Source: Gemmatimonadota bacterium (lineage in GTDB: Bacteria; Gemmatimonadota; Gemmatimonadetes; Longimicrobiales; Gaopeijiaceae). From it: a stretch of DNA of 64,000 nt. Within the stretch, counting starts at the first letter, position 1. Each line of letters starts with the position of its first letter. The notes below the pieces were generated by a model. It made no database searches. It had not been told where the DNA came from and saw nothing but the letters and a program-made list of their open reading frames with translations. The translations under genes were made by a program, and so were the position numbers. The stretch spans positions 87,001 to 151,000 of the forward strand of contig JACZXQ010000003.1 in assembly GCA_022571515.1 (NCBI GenBank), read 5' to 3'. Positions 34,061-43,098 of the stretch are shown piece after piece.

Positions 34061-34088
34061 ACTTCGCATAATACATATTATGTAAAGT
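34061..34088 (+). other. dif: dif site (XerC/XerD recombination, chromosome terminus)
   Basis: XerC arm ACTTCGCATAA (34061-34071), 6-bp spacer TACATA, XerD arm TTATGTAAAGT (34078-34088). The arms pair as an imperfect palindrome, CATAATA-CA-TATTATG at the core and AACTT/AAGTT outside. The arms closely follow known sites: E. coli has CGCATAA and TTATGTTAAAT, B. subtilis begins ACTTCC and ends TTATGTAAACT. It lies in the 96-base gap between convergent genes. XerCD resolves chromosome dimers here with FtsK. Confidence 0.87.
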
Positions 34089-34114
34089 TAGGCAGATCCG
34101 TTCTTGCCCTGCTC

Positions 34115-34774
34115 CTACTTCCCTTTCTTCCCTTCACCCAGTTTAAACCCCACCGTAGGAGTCATAGAACGCTCTCGCCGCTCGATCGCGGCCGGCTCCA
34201 ACGCCCGGACCTCCACGCGCATGGTACCCGGCCCGACCACTCCCAACTTCAGGGCCGCCGTATAGGAGAGGTCGATGATGCGCTGCTGCGTATCGACGAA
34301 GGGGCCCCGGTCGTTCACGCGGACCACGACGCTGCGACCGTTCTCGAGGCTGGTGACGCGCACGTAAGTGGGGAGTGGCAGTGAGCGATGCGCAGCCGAC
34401 ATGCCGTACATGTCATAACGCTCTCCACTGGATGCGCGCAGCCCGTGGAAGTCCTCCCCGTACCACGAGGCCAGGCCGCGCTCCACGTAGCCCTCGCTGG
34501 ACTCCAAGACCGAGTAGCGCCTTCCGTTTTGCACATACCTCTCGGGGTTTCCGCTCCTGGTCTTGAACTCCTGTCGCGGTACGGCGTCCGGCGTGTTGAG
34601 CAGGTCCGCAATGTCGACCCCCGAGGGCGGCTGTGAACTGGCCCTTGCTGCCTCGGCCGGGCCACTAGGGCCCGCCGGCCCTGGCTGCCCTCTGGTCACG
34701 AGTGAGCATCCCTGGAGAACGACGACCCCGAGCAGCACGACCACAGGGCCACACCTGAACCCAGCTCGCGTCAC
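34115..34774 (-). CDS. rlpA: RlpA-like septal ring lytic transglycosylase lipoprotein
   Basis: 219 residues. Lipobox LQG-C about 24 residues in, a low-complexity linker, and the double-psi beta-barrel domain ASWYGEDFHGLRASSGERYD...HRSLPLPTYVRVTSLENGRS then VVVRVNDRGPFVDTQQRIIDLSYTAA, including the conserved Asp of NDRGPF. RlpA cleaves denuded glycan strands during septation. It has no SPOR domain. The GTG at 34774 has GGAGGG 7 bases before and lies 1 base after the preceding stop, so it closes the hydrolase operon. Confidence 0.88.
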   Translation of the reverse strand: MTRAGFRCGPVVVLLGVVVLQGCSLVTRGQPGPAGPSGPAEAARASSQPPSGVDIADLLNTPDAVPRQEFKTRSGNPERYVQNGRRYSVLESSEGYVERGLASWYGEDFHGLRASSGERYDMYGMSAAHRSLPLPTYVRVTSLENGRSVVVRVNDRGPFVDTQQRIIDLSYTAALKLGVVGPGTMRVEVRALEPAAIERRERSMTPTVGFKLGEGKKGK

Positions 34775-34775
34775 G

Positions 34776-35933
34776 TCACGGCCCTCCAATCTGCCCCAGG
34801 AAGAGCTCTCCTATCCTCGCCGCCAACTGAGGACCCATGCGAGCCCTCGAGATGTTGGCTACCGCGGCCACCACCAGGCCGCGGTCTCGGTTCACGAGCA
34901 ACACGGTGGTGCCCCCGACCGAGCCGCCCGTGTGGCCCACGATCCGCTCTCCCCGTTCGTTCACGCTTATGCGCCAACCAATACCGTAACTCGTTTCCTC
35001 ACCATTGTTTAGCTTCTGTGAGGTAAAGAATGTCTTGAAGGTCGATTCACTGAGTATTCCCGACTTCAGGTGGGCGCTGCCGAAGCGCACCAGGTCTTCC
35101 GGCGTGGAGAGAAAGCCACCGCTCGCCCACTTGTAGCTGTTGTCCACGAACGGCGCGTTGAGGAGCCTGCGATCGTCCCGCGACCGCACGTAGAACCCCG
35201 TCCGATGCGCGATGATCGAGTCGGTGTGGCCAGCCAGCGTGTGCCGCATCTCGAGCGGCTCGAACACCCGGTCCTTCATGAAATCCAGGAACGGCACACC
35301 CGCTGCTCCCTCCACGACGGCGCTGAGCAGGTTCCAGCCGTAGCTGGAGTAGGAATATTCGATGCCCGGCTCGAACAGCAACGGGTCGTCCTTGAATATC
35401 TCGAGACCCTCCTCCACCGTCTCGTACCGCCGGGCGCTGGCGTTCTCGTTTCCTTGATAATGCCGGATGCCGGCGATGTGGCCACTCACCTGCCTCACGG
35501 TGATCGGGTACTCCTTCTCGGGAAATGACGGGACGTAGGTCTGGACCGGCTCGTCGAGGTCCAAGCGCCCCTCTTGCATCAAGATTCCCATGGCCATCGC
35601 CGTCACCGGCTTGGAGACGCTACCGATCCTGAACTTGGTGAGCGTGGTCACGGGCACACGATGTTCGAGGTTGGCCACCCCGAATCCCTCGGACCACAGG
35701 ACCACGCCGTCGAGGCCTACCGCGATCGAGAACCCGGGGATGTTCTGTTCGGCGACGAGCTCGCCGATTATCTCCCGCGCCCGGTCGATGGCGGCGGCGT
35801 AGTCCGTGGCTGCGTCGGCGGCGGCGACCGACAGGCCCTGCGCGGCGGCCGCCCCCGGCCAAGCGAGGGCCGGCGCCATGAGGCTCACCAGCAGCATGGT
35901 CTTGCCGGTCGATCTCCTGATCCAATCCTTCAT
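34776..35933 (-). CDS. Serine beta-lactamase-fold (class C/PBP-like) exported hydrolase
   Basis: 385 residues starting at ATG 35933 (GGAGG 5 bases before), with a signal peptide ending AAAAQG. Catalytic motifs: SVSK (Ser nucleophile and Lys) in RIGSVSKPVTAMAM, YSY in EYSYSSYGWN, and HTGG replacing KTG. This is the family of AmpC, D-aminopeptidases, esterases and PBP4*. Neighbours (D-aminoacylases, RlpA) favour a D-amino-acid peptide or ester substrate over antibiotic resistance. 26 bases separate it from the DUF885 gene stop. Confidence 0.87.
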   Translation of the reverse strand: MKDWIRRSTGKTMLLVSLMAPALAWPGAAAAQGLSVAAADAATDYAAAIDRAREIIGELVAEQNIPGFSIAVGLDGVVLWSEGFGVANLEHRVPVTTLTKFRIGSVSKPVTAMAMGILMQEGRLDLDEPVQTYVPSFPEKEYPITVRQVSGHIAGIRHYQGNENASARRYETVEEGLEIFKDDPLLFEPGIEYSYSSYGWNLLSAVVEGAAGVPFLDFMKDRVFEPLEMRHTLAGHTDSIIAHRTGFYVRSRDDRRLLNAPFVDNSYKWASGGFLSTPEDLVRFGSAHLKSGILSESTFKTFFTSQKLNNGEETSYGIGWRISVNERGERIVGHTGGSVGGTTVLLVNRDRGLVVAAVANISRARMGPQLAARIGELFLGQIGGP

Positions 35934-35959
35934 CCGATCCTCCACAATGCGCGCACCGG

Positions 35960-37720
35960 CTAGGGGGAAGCCCCGGCCGCGATGTACTCATCCACCAGTG
36001 ATTCCAGCACGCTGAGCGGTACGTGGCCGTTGGTGAGCACGACCCGGTGGAAATCTCTGATGTCGAAGTCGGCGCCCAGCACCTGTTCGGCGCGGACTCT
36101 GAGTTCCCGGATCTTTAGCTCTCCCATCTTGTACGCCAGCGCCTGCCCCGGCCAGGAAATATATCGAGTGACCTCAGTGCCGATCTCGTGGAGAGACAGC
36201 GCCGTGTTGGCCGCGAGAAAGTCCATGGCCTCGTCCCGAGTCCAACCCATCGCATGGATGCCGGTGTCCACCACCAAGCGACAGGCGCGCCACATCTCGT
36301 AGGTGAGGCGACCGAAGTTGCTGTACGGGTCGGTGTAGAATCCGGCCTCCAGGCCGAGTCCCTCGGAGTAGAGCCCCCACCCTTCCCCGAACGCGGAGGT
36401 CGAATAATAGCGGCGAAACGCCGGAAGCTCGGCGAGCTCCTGAGCCATGGCGTTCTGGAGGTGATGCCCGGGCACCGCCTCGTGAAGCGTGAGGGATTCC
36501 ATCACGTAGAGCGGCCGCGAGTCCAGCTTGTAGGTGTTCACCCAGTACGTCCCGGCCCGTGTTCCGTCGAGGGAGGCCCCGACGTAGCGTCCGGCCGTAT
36601 AGGTCGGGGCGATCGCGGCCGGAACCGGCTCCACCCCGTACGGTTGCCGGGGTAGCGTACTCGTGTGGAAGAGCGATGGCAGCTTGCCATCCATGGCTTT
36701 GGCGATCCCGGCGGCCACCCCGAGCAGCTCCTCGGGCGTCTTCGCGTAGAAGCGTGCGTCGGTCCTCAGGAAGTCCAGAAACTCCGAGAAGCCTCCCGTG
36801 AAGCCGACCTCCTCAATGACGGCCTCCATCTCTCCGCGGATGCGCGCCACCTCGTCGAGGCCAATCTGATGGATCTCATCGGCACTGATATCGAGCGTGG
36901 TGAAGTCGCGAACGAGATAGTCGTAATAGGCCTCGCCATCGGGCAGATGGAGCGCGCCAAACGTGGTGCGGGTGCCCGGGATGTACTCCTCCACCATGAA
37001 CTCCAGAAGGGCCCGGAAGCTGGGCACGACCGCTTCCATCACCGCCGCCCTGCCCTGCCCCCTCAACGCCTCCCGTTCGGATTCGGGTACGGTGCTGGGA
37101 AAGTTCAGGAAGGGGTCGTAGAAATCGCTGTCCTCCGCTACCTCGACGACCTGCGCGCGGATGGGACCGTCGAAGCCGTCCATGACGACTCTGGGCGCCG
37201 TGAAGCCCCGCTCGAGGCCGGTGCGCATCAGCTCGATGTGCTGCTCCATGTACACCGGGACCGCACGGAGCCGGCTGATGTAGTTGCGGTAGTCGCGCGC
37301 CGTGGCCAGCGGGACTCTGCTCGGGAGGCGTATCAAGGAGAGGTGGAAGCCCGAGTCGCTCGTGAAGGGGATCAGGTGCCCGTCGAAGTTCGCGGCCTCG
37401 ACCTCACTCCTCAGGTCGTGGCGAAACACATCGTAGGTGATCCGGTCGTCTCGGGTGAGACGCTCACGATCGATCCCATCCAGTCGCTCGAGCAGGTTTC
37501 GAGAGTGCTCCACGCCACGAGCCCGATCCTCTTCGCCGGCCGAGGGGAGGCGGTCGTCGAACCTGTGATCACCGGTCCGAGTGGCGAAGAGCGGATTCTC
37601 CTCTTTCGCGAACTCGAACCATTCGTCGAGAAGGGAGTCGAGCTCGTCCGTCTGCGGCGGAACGAGTTGGCAGCCGGTGAGCGCTGTCGCCAGCACCAGC
37701 GCGAGGGCACGTCCAATCAA
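35960..37720 (-). CDS. DUF885 family lipoprotein, probable metallopeptidase
   Basis: 586 residues with lipobox LTG-C. The C-terminal half carries the DUF885 metal site: SLTLHEAVPGHHLQNAM, an HExxxGHH-type zinc motif, then FGEGWGLYSEGLG with the third ligand Glu, as in M2/M3-like gluzincins. Members are thought to be carboxypeptidases or dipeptidases. TTG start with AGGAGG 6 bases before, overlapping the preceding stop by 4 bases. Confidence 0.85.
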   Translation of the reverse strand: MIGRALALVLATALTGCQLVPPQTDELDSLLDEWFEFAKEENPLFATRTGDHRFDDRLPSAGEEDRARGVEHSRNLLERLDGIDRERLTRDDRITYDVFRHDLRSEVEAANFDGHLIPFTSDSGFHLSLIRLPSRVPLATARDYRNYISRLRAVPVYMEQHIELMRTGLERGFTAPRVVMDGFDGPIRAQVVEVAEDSDFYDPFLNFPSTVPESEREALRGQGRAAVMEAVVPSFRALLEFMVEEYIPGTRTTFGALHLPDGEAYYDYLVRDFTTLDISADEIHQIGLDEVARIRGEMEAVIEEVGFTGGFSEFLDFLRTDARFYAKTPEELLGVAAGIAKAMDGKLPSLFHTSTLPRQPYGVEPVPAAIAPTYTAGRYVGASLDGTRAGTYWVNTYKLDSRPLYVMESLTLHEAVPGHHLQNAMAQELAELPAFRRYYSTSAFGEGWGLYSEGLGLEAGFYTDPYSNFGRLTYEMWRACRLVVDTGIHAMGWTRDEAMDFLAANTALSLHEIGTEVTRYISWPGQALAYKMGELKIRELRVRAEQVLGADFDIRDFHRVVLTNGHVPLSVLESLVDEYIAAGASP

Positions 37721-39171
37721 GGGCCACCTCCTTCCACACGCATGAACTCGAGGTGCTGGACCCGCCCGGCATCGACCGAAAAGCCGTACACCCTGCCATC
37801 GTCCCCACGCATCATCCGGAACGTCATCGAACCGGCTGTGAAGGTGTCGATGCCGGCGGGTGAGAGGGCCTGATCGATGCCACGGCCGGCGCGTACTCTG
37901 GCCATGCCCCCCTCGATTACGATCTCGTAGGTGGTATCCAGTTCCGTGCTGTAGTATCGGCCCACCAACCCGGCGACCTCCGTGGGCGGGGACCCATCGA
38001 CGTCGGGCCTCCTCGCCCGCGGACGCCGCGCCGCCTGCTCAGGAGCCGGTCCCATGCGGTCCTCCAGGAACACCTCGCCGACCTGCCTGGCCAGCCGAGT
38101 GGGACTTGCGTCGCTCACGTTGCATAGCGTGATAATATCCAGCCCCTCGTCGGGATAGGTGGTGATGTCGGCCCGGTAGCCCACGAAGGACCCGCCGTGG
38201 CTCACGGTGCGCAGCCCCCGGTGGTCCCCATGCACAAGGCCGAAAGCGTAGCCCAACTCCTCGCCGTTCGTCAGGCGACCCCTCGTGTGTACGGTCTCCA
38301 GAAAAGACGCGCCGCCCACGCGCGGCTCGTCGAAGTTCCTCACCCAATGGACGAGGTCCTCCACAGTAGTAAATACTCCGCCATCACCGACCATCTCCAG
38401 TTGAGTGACGCTGATGCGGAAACCCTCCCCGGCAGGTGCGTAGCCGGTGGCGCGGTCCGAAACGATGTGATTGCGGTCGTCGTGATAGTGCGAGTGGGTC
38501 ATTCCCAGCGGGTCGAAGATGGTTTCCTTGGCGTACTCGGCGAGGGACCTACCGCTAGCCCGCAGCACGATCTGAGAGAGCAGGAAGTAACCCGAGTTGC
38601 TGTAGAGGTGCTCGTCACCGGGCAGGAAGTTGAGCTCCTCCTGCCTTGCGAGCATGTCCAGCACCTCGGCATCCGTGTAGTAATCCGCACTGCGCAGGCC
38701 GGTCAGGCGCATCAGGACCAGGTAGTCACGGATGCCACTCGTGTGGTGGATCAGATGGCGCACTGTGACCGGCCGCTCATATGCCGGAATCTCGGGCAGG
38801 TAATCGCGGACATCGGCATCCAGCGAGATCGTGCCTTTCTGGGCCAACAGCGCGACGGCCGCCGCGGTGAACTGCTTGGAAACCGACCCGATGCGAAAGA
38901 CCGTCCTGGGAGTGATCGCGAGCCCGTGCTCGAGATTGGCCATGCCGTACCCGCGACCGAGGATCAAATCGCCGTTCTGCACCACGCCCACGGCGCAGCC
39001 GGGAGAGCGGGTGTTGTCGAAGCGGGCGAAGATCAGGTCGACGCGGGCTTCGGCAGTCGCCGGCGGCGTACCCTGACCCGCGGCCGCCGAAGTCCCTACG
39101 GTTCCACCGAGCGTCATGCTCGCTAGAAAAACCATCCGAGCCCACCGGGTCGTGCCTACCATCCCTACCAT
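37717..39171 (-). CDS. Serine beta-lactamase-fold exported hydrolase with C-terminal lipocalin-like domain
   Basis: 484 residues. The ATG at 39171 (AGGAGG 8 bases before) is preferred over upstream starts. Signal peptide near residues 10-35; catalytic motifs SVSK in RIGSVSKQFTAAAV, YSN in HLYSNSGYFLL and HGG in VSHGGSFVG. After residue ~360 comes a linker and a ~100-residue beta domain (EVAGLVGRYYSTELDTTYEIVIEGGMARV) seen in DUF3471-like tails. Likely a D-peptidase or esterase; translationally coupled to the DUF885 gene. Confidence 0.87.
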   Translation of the reverse strand: MVGMVGTTRWARMVFLASMTLGGTVGTSAAAGQGTPPATAEARVDLIFARFDNTRSPGCAVGVVQNGDLILGRGYGMANLEHGLAITPRTVFRIGSVSKQFTAAAVALLAQKGTISLDADVRDYLPEIPAYERPVTVRHLIHHTSGIRDYLVLMRLTGLRSADYYTDAEVLDMLARQEELNFLPGDEHLYSNSGYFLLSQIVLRASGRSLAEYAKETIFDPLGMTHSHYHDDRNHIVSDRATGYAPAGEGFRISVTQLEMVGDGGVFTTVEDLVHWVRNFDEPRVGGASFLETVHTRGRLTNGEELGYAFGLVHGDHRGLRTVSHGGSFVGYRADITTYPDEGLDIITLCNVSDASPTRLARQVGEVFLEDRMGPAPEQAARRPRARRPDVDGSPPTEVAGLVGRYYSTELDTTYEIVIEGGMARVRAGRGIDQALSPAGIDTFTAGSMTFRMMRGDDGRVYGFSVDAGRVQHLEFMRVEGGGP

Positions 39172-39176
39172 CCTTC

Positions 39177-42100
39177 CTACCTCCTGCGAATCACTCGGCC
39201 GGGCCGAGCGCCCGTAACCTCGCCGTGAAAAAAAACCTCTTCCCCGTTCACCCACACCCCGGTGATGCCCGCGGAGACAGTGTTCGGATTCTCGGACGTT
39301 GCACGGTCGATGACCACCTCAGGGTCGAAGAGCACGAGATCGGCGGGGGCACCCGGCCGGATCACGCCGCGGTCCGCCATGCCCATGTGCGCGGCGGCCA
39401 GTCCGGTCATCTTGTAGACCGCCTCCACCATGCCCAGATGGCCGTCTTCACGGGCATACTGTCCGAGCACTCGAGTGAAGGCACCGAACCCGCGGGGATG
39501 ACGCCCAGCAAGGCCGCCGTCGCTCGACACGTTCGTGTGCCGCCACTGGAGCAGCCGGGCGATGTCCTCCGTCGCCATGCTCGTGCCGATGACGCTCTCC
39601 CCTCCCCTCCCGGTCTCGCGCCGCATGGCTTGGGATTCGGCGATGAGATCCAGGTAGGCAGTCACGGCATCCACGCCCCTGAGTGCCGCTATATCGGCCA
39701 GCGTCTTCCCGGCGTACGAGGGATTTGGCTCGAAACGCGCGATCAGCAACCCTTCTGGCGGCGCGAGTTCCTCCAGCGCGAAGGTGGCAGCTTCCCGCGT
39801 GTACTCCCGCTCCGGGAAGAGCACCGTCATGGTGGACTGCCAGTACTCGTAGGGGTAGATGTCAGCCGTGATGTCGATGCCGGCTGCGCGGGCCTCCTCG
39901 AGACGTGCGACCAGCCGATCCGCCTGACCCCACAGGCTCTTCATGGCCATCTTCATGTGGGAGATCTGAACCGGCAGGCGGGCCTCGCGGCCGATCTCGA
40001 TGATCTCCTCCACGGCGGCCCAGAGATCGCGATCCTCGCTGCGCATGTGGCTGATGTAGCGGCCCCCGTGGCGGGCCGTCTCGCGAGCCAGTGAGATCAG
40101 TTCCTCGGTCTCGGAGTAGATGCCCGGATCGTACTCGAGGCCGGTGGACAGGCCGAGCGCTCCGGCTTCCAACTCTCGACGCAGCAGCACCCGCATCAGG
40201 TCCGTCTCTGAAGCTGTCGCGGCGCGTCGGTAGTCATCCCCGAGCACCTCTGAGCGGAGCGTGCCGTGCCCGACGAACGACGCGACGTTCACCGCCACCG
40301 GCGAGTCCTCCAGCCTCGCGAAGAAATCCGCCAGCGGGAACCTCGATCCGCCATCCTGACCGACCACGATGGTGGTGATACCCTGGCTCACCGCGGCGAG
40401 TGCGTCGGGCCGCTCGAAGATGCCGCCATCATGGTGGCTGTGTGTGTCGATGAAGCCCGGCGCCAGCACCAGGCCTCCGGCATCGACCACACGCTCTCCA
40501 GGCACGGGTGTCAGGTCGCCGATTCTCTCGATGAGCCCCGCACGCACGCGAACGTCCGCCACATACGCCGGGGCGCCAGTACCGTCGATCACTCGCGCGC
40601 GCCGGTAGAGAGTGCCGACCTGGACCCCGGCCGCCGGCCGATCCTTCTTGCCGGCCGGCGTGAGCACCATGCCCGGAAGTGCCCACGTGTGCTCGCCGTT
40701 CTCGATCACGAACTCCCCGTTGACCAGCACGTGCTCGATCCCCTCGGGGTACTGGTGGGGATCCAGGGCCGTGGCCTTGTCCCTGACCGTTGCAAGGTCG
40801 AGCACCACGATATCCGCCCAGTTACCCTCTCGGATCATCCCACGGTCACGCAGGCCCAGGATCTGGGCCGGCAGTGACGTCATGGACCGGATGGCCCCCT
40901 CCACGCTCACGATCCCGCGCTCGATCGCGTACCGCCTGATCTTGCGGGGGAAGTTGCCGTAGAAGCGTGGATGCGTGGGACCGTCACCGGGCATGGTGAT
41001 CCCAGCGTCGCTGGCCGTGGCGACCCACGGTTGCGCATAGAAGTTCTCGAGGTCCACCTCCGAGAGAGAGAAGCCTCGCAGCCGAGCGCCGCCCGGCTCA
41101 CTGGGGTTGCCCTCGAGCTGGAGCTTGATGGCCATGTCGATGGTCGAGACGCCCGCCTCCCCGGCAAGCTCTCTCAGGGTTTTTCCCACGAAAGAGGAAT
41201 CAGGATGATCGAGCACGAGGATGTTGTCGGCATCGCCGCGCCGGAGCATCTCATGGCGAATGTCCTCCCGCACCTTGTCCTCTCCGCCTGGTGTCTCGAG
41301 GACACTCCTGAGCGTGGCGGCGTAGTTGGCGCCTCCGTTGCCGCTCGCTTCCCTGGTCGCCATCCGGCGCACCCACTGAGGAATGAGCACCGTGCGACCA
41401 TCACTCCCCGTCGTGTTGTAGGCATAGGCGTCCGCCCAGATGTTCACTCCCCGGTCGCGCGCCCGCTGGATGAGGCCGATGATCGCCTCGCCCGAGCCCC
41501 AGAAGTTGGCCCCTCGGGCCTTGATGTGGGTCTGAACCGACGTGACTCCGGTCCTCTCGGCCACCTCGATGGTCTCCATCACGGCGTCGAGCATGGTAGG
41601 GGCCCCCGGCTCATCCTGGCTGGGCCACCACCACATGGGCTCTGCGCCCGAGCTGCGCTCGTGCACGATGTACACGCCCTCGTATGGAGCTACTTCCTCG
41701 ACGAGCGACACGACCTCACCCGTGGTGGACCAGATCATGGGCGAATACTCGTGGCCGGCACTCATGCCATAGGCACCCTCCTCCATGGCCTGGCGGACCA
41801 ACTCCTGCATGGCCGCCACTTCCTCGGCGGTGGCCTCACGCTGGAAGTCTTCGCCCATGACCATGCTGCGCACGCGACCGTGACCCACCAAAACAGCTGT
41901 GTTGGGGCCCGTGCCACGATCCCGGTAGGTCTGCACCTGGTCGCGGATGGGCCAGGGTGAGCGCCCGTCCTGGTTGACCACGAGCGTGGTCGCACCCTGG
42001 GCGATCATGTTAGGGGCAGAGCGGCTTCGTACGTCCCGGTCGGAGAGGCTCCTCCGGGCGGCGGCACCCCTACCCTGGTCACCGGCATGCGAATGCAGAT

Positions 42101-42350
42101 CGATGAAACCCGGCGAGACCACCTTGCCCGTGGCGTCGAGCGTTCGGTCCGCCGTGGCGCCGTCGAGCGGGCCAACCGCGACGATCTTGCCGTCCCTGAT
42201 GCCGACGTCGGCATAGAACCAGGGATTGCCGGTGCCGTCGATGACGCGCCCACCCCGGATCAACAGATCGAAATGCTCTTGAGCGAAGGACGCCGACGGC
42301 GAGGCGAGGAGGAGGAAGGCCATGGCGGCCAGCCTACCATGAAAACGCAT
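39177..42350 (-). CDS. Tandem double N-acyl-D-amino-acid deacylase-like amidohydrolase (exported)
   Basis: 1057 residues, twice the usual ~480-530. After a signal peptide (MAFLLLASPSASFAQ) come two complete amidohydrolase units. Unit 1 (~25-545): FDLLIRGGRVIDGTGNPWFYADVGI, metal motif FIDLHSHAGD, THIKARG, TASDAGI. Unit 2 (~565-1055): GTLYRRARVIDGTGAPAYVADVRV, FIDTHSHHDG, ISHMK, NVSSDGGLAG, then RPGAPADLVLFDP. Both units match D-aminoacylase/N-acyl-D-amino-acid deacylase enzymes, which release free D-amino acids. The join at ~550-565 is short, and no internal start is evident, so it is one polypeptide. It heads the hydrolase operon. Confidence 0.88.
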   Translation of the reverse strand: MRFHGRLAAMAFLLLASPSASFAQEHFDLLIRGGRVIDGTGNPWFYADVGIRDGKIVAVGPLDGATADRTLDATGKVVSPGFIDLHSHAGDQGRGAAARRSLSDRDVRSRSAPNMIAQGATTLVVNQDGRSPWPIRDQVQTYRDRGTGPNTAVLVGHGRVRSMVMGEDFQREATAEEVAAMQELVRQAMEEGAYGMSAGHEYSPMIWSTTGEVVSLVEEVAPYEGVYIVHERSSGAEPMWWWPSQDEPGAPTMLDAVMETIEVAERTGVTSVQTHIKARGANFWGSGEAIIGLIQRARDRGVNIWADAYAYNTTGSDGRTVLIPQWVRRMATREASGNGGANYAATLRSVLETPGGEDKVREDIRHEMLRRGDADNILVLDHPDSSFVGKTLRELAGEAGVSTIDMAIKLQLEGNPSEPGGARLRGFSLSEVDLENFYAQPWVATASDAGITMPGDGPTHPRFYGNFPRKIRRYAIERGIVSVEGAIRSMTSLPAQILGLRDRGMIREGNWADIVVLDLATVRDKATALDPHQYPEGIEHVLVNGEFVIENGEHTWALPGMVLTPAGKKDRPAAGVQVGTLYRRARVIDGTGAPAYVADVRVRAGLIERIGDLTPVPGERVVDAGGLVLAPGFIDTHSHHDGGIFERPDALAAVSQGITTIVVGQDGGSRFPLADFFARLEDSPVAVNVASFVGHGTLRSEVLGDDYRRAATASETDLMRVLLRRELEAGALGLSTGLEYDPGIYSETEELISLARETARHGGRYISHMRSEDRDLWAAVEEIIEIGREARLPVQISHMKMAMKSLWGQADRLVARLEEARAAGIDITADIYPYEYWQSTMTVLFPEREYTREAATFALEELAPPEGLLIARFEPNPSYAGKTLADIAALRGVDAVTAYLDLIAESQAMRRETGRGGESVIGTSMATEDIARLLQWRHTNVSSDGGLAGRHPRGFGAFTRVLGQYAREDGHLGMVEAVYKMTGLAAAHMGMADRGVIRPGAPADLVLFDPEVVIDRATSENPNTVSAGITGVWVNGEEVFFHGEVTGARPGRVIRRR

Positions 42351-42396
42351 GAAGATCTCCCGTTGCGAGCGAATCGTCAGCGTCTAAAGTACTCGC

Positions 42397-43098
42397 TCAC
42401 TCCTTGCGAGCCAGCACCGCGATGCGGCGCCTCAACAGAGGCACCCACTCGAGGAACGCCTTCTCCACACCTCGCAGGCCCGGAACGTGGGACTCCGCGT
42501 AGTACGCCTTCTCCACGAGAAACCCGGCTTCGTCGAGCAAACTCTTCAAGCGGTCCAGCGACTTATAGTCGACGTGGCTCACGTCTCGCTTCAGAATGAT
42601 GTCGCGGTTCTTGAGGATCTCCAGCACGTGTCCCCGGTGGGGCGTCCAGATGGAGATCCGGCCGCCGGGCTTGAGGATGCGCCGACACTCGTTCAGGGTG
42701 GCTACGGTGTCGTCGGGATAGAGATGCTCCACAAGATCCGCCGCGATCACCAGATCGTACGCCCCTTCTTCGAGTCCGGTATCGCGTGCGTCGGCGCGTA
42801 CGAAACGAACACCCGGCAAGTCTCGATCCTCCAGACCTGCATTGCACAGATCGACGCTCTTCTGGCTGAAATCGACCCCCACCATCTCCTTCACGCGATG
42901 ACCCAGAGCGAAGCAGAACGTGCCCCATCCGCACCCGAGGTCGACCACGCGCGCCTCCGGCCCTGGCTCGAAGAGCTCCAACACCTTTGCCACGCGGTAC
43001 CGCTGGAAAGGGCTCTCCAGGTCGGTGATGTGCCCGGCGCCGGCCTCGAAGTAGTCCGTGTCCTCGTAGAAATCGCGCCCGATGCGGCCTTCAGTCAC
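42397..43098 (-). CDS. SAM-dependent class I methyltransferase
   Basis: Rossmann methyltransferase: motif I VVDLGCGWGTFCFALG, the acidic loop VGVDFSQKSVDLC, DARDTGLEEGAYDLVIAADLVEHL and RRILKPGGRISIWTP. The GTG at 43098 overlaps the previous stop as GTGA. An in-frame ATG at 43137 with a short-spaced GGAG is an alternative. Being the last gene of the glycan operon, it probably methylates a lipid-linked sugar. Confidence 0.8.
   Translation of the reverse strand: MTEGRIGRDFYEDTDYFEAGAGHITDLESPFQRYRVAKVLELFEPGPEARVVDLGCGWGTFCFALGHRVKEMVGVDFSQKSVDLCNAGLEDRDLPGVRFVRADARDTGLEEGAYDLVIAADLVEHLYPDDTVATLNECRRILKPGGRISIWTPHRGHVLEILKNRDIILKRDVSHVDYKSLDRLKSLLDEAGFLVEKAYYAESHVPGLRGVEKAFLEWVPLLRRRIAVLARKE

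Noticed and set aside
34061-34088. A loxP-like or phage recombinase site
   Set aside because: The 6-bp spacer and both 11-bp arms match XerC/XerD dif far better than the 8-bp-spacer lox layout, and no phage genes are near.
34776-39171. The two SxxK hydrolases as antibiotic-resistance beta-lactamases
   Set aside because: Motifs are HTGG/HGG instead of KTG and the neighbours are envelope hydrolases; the fold is shared with many D-peptidases and esterases.
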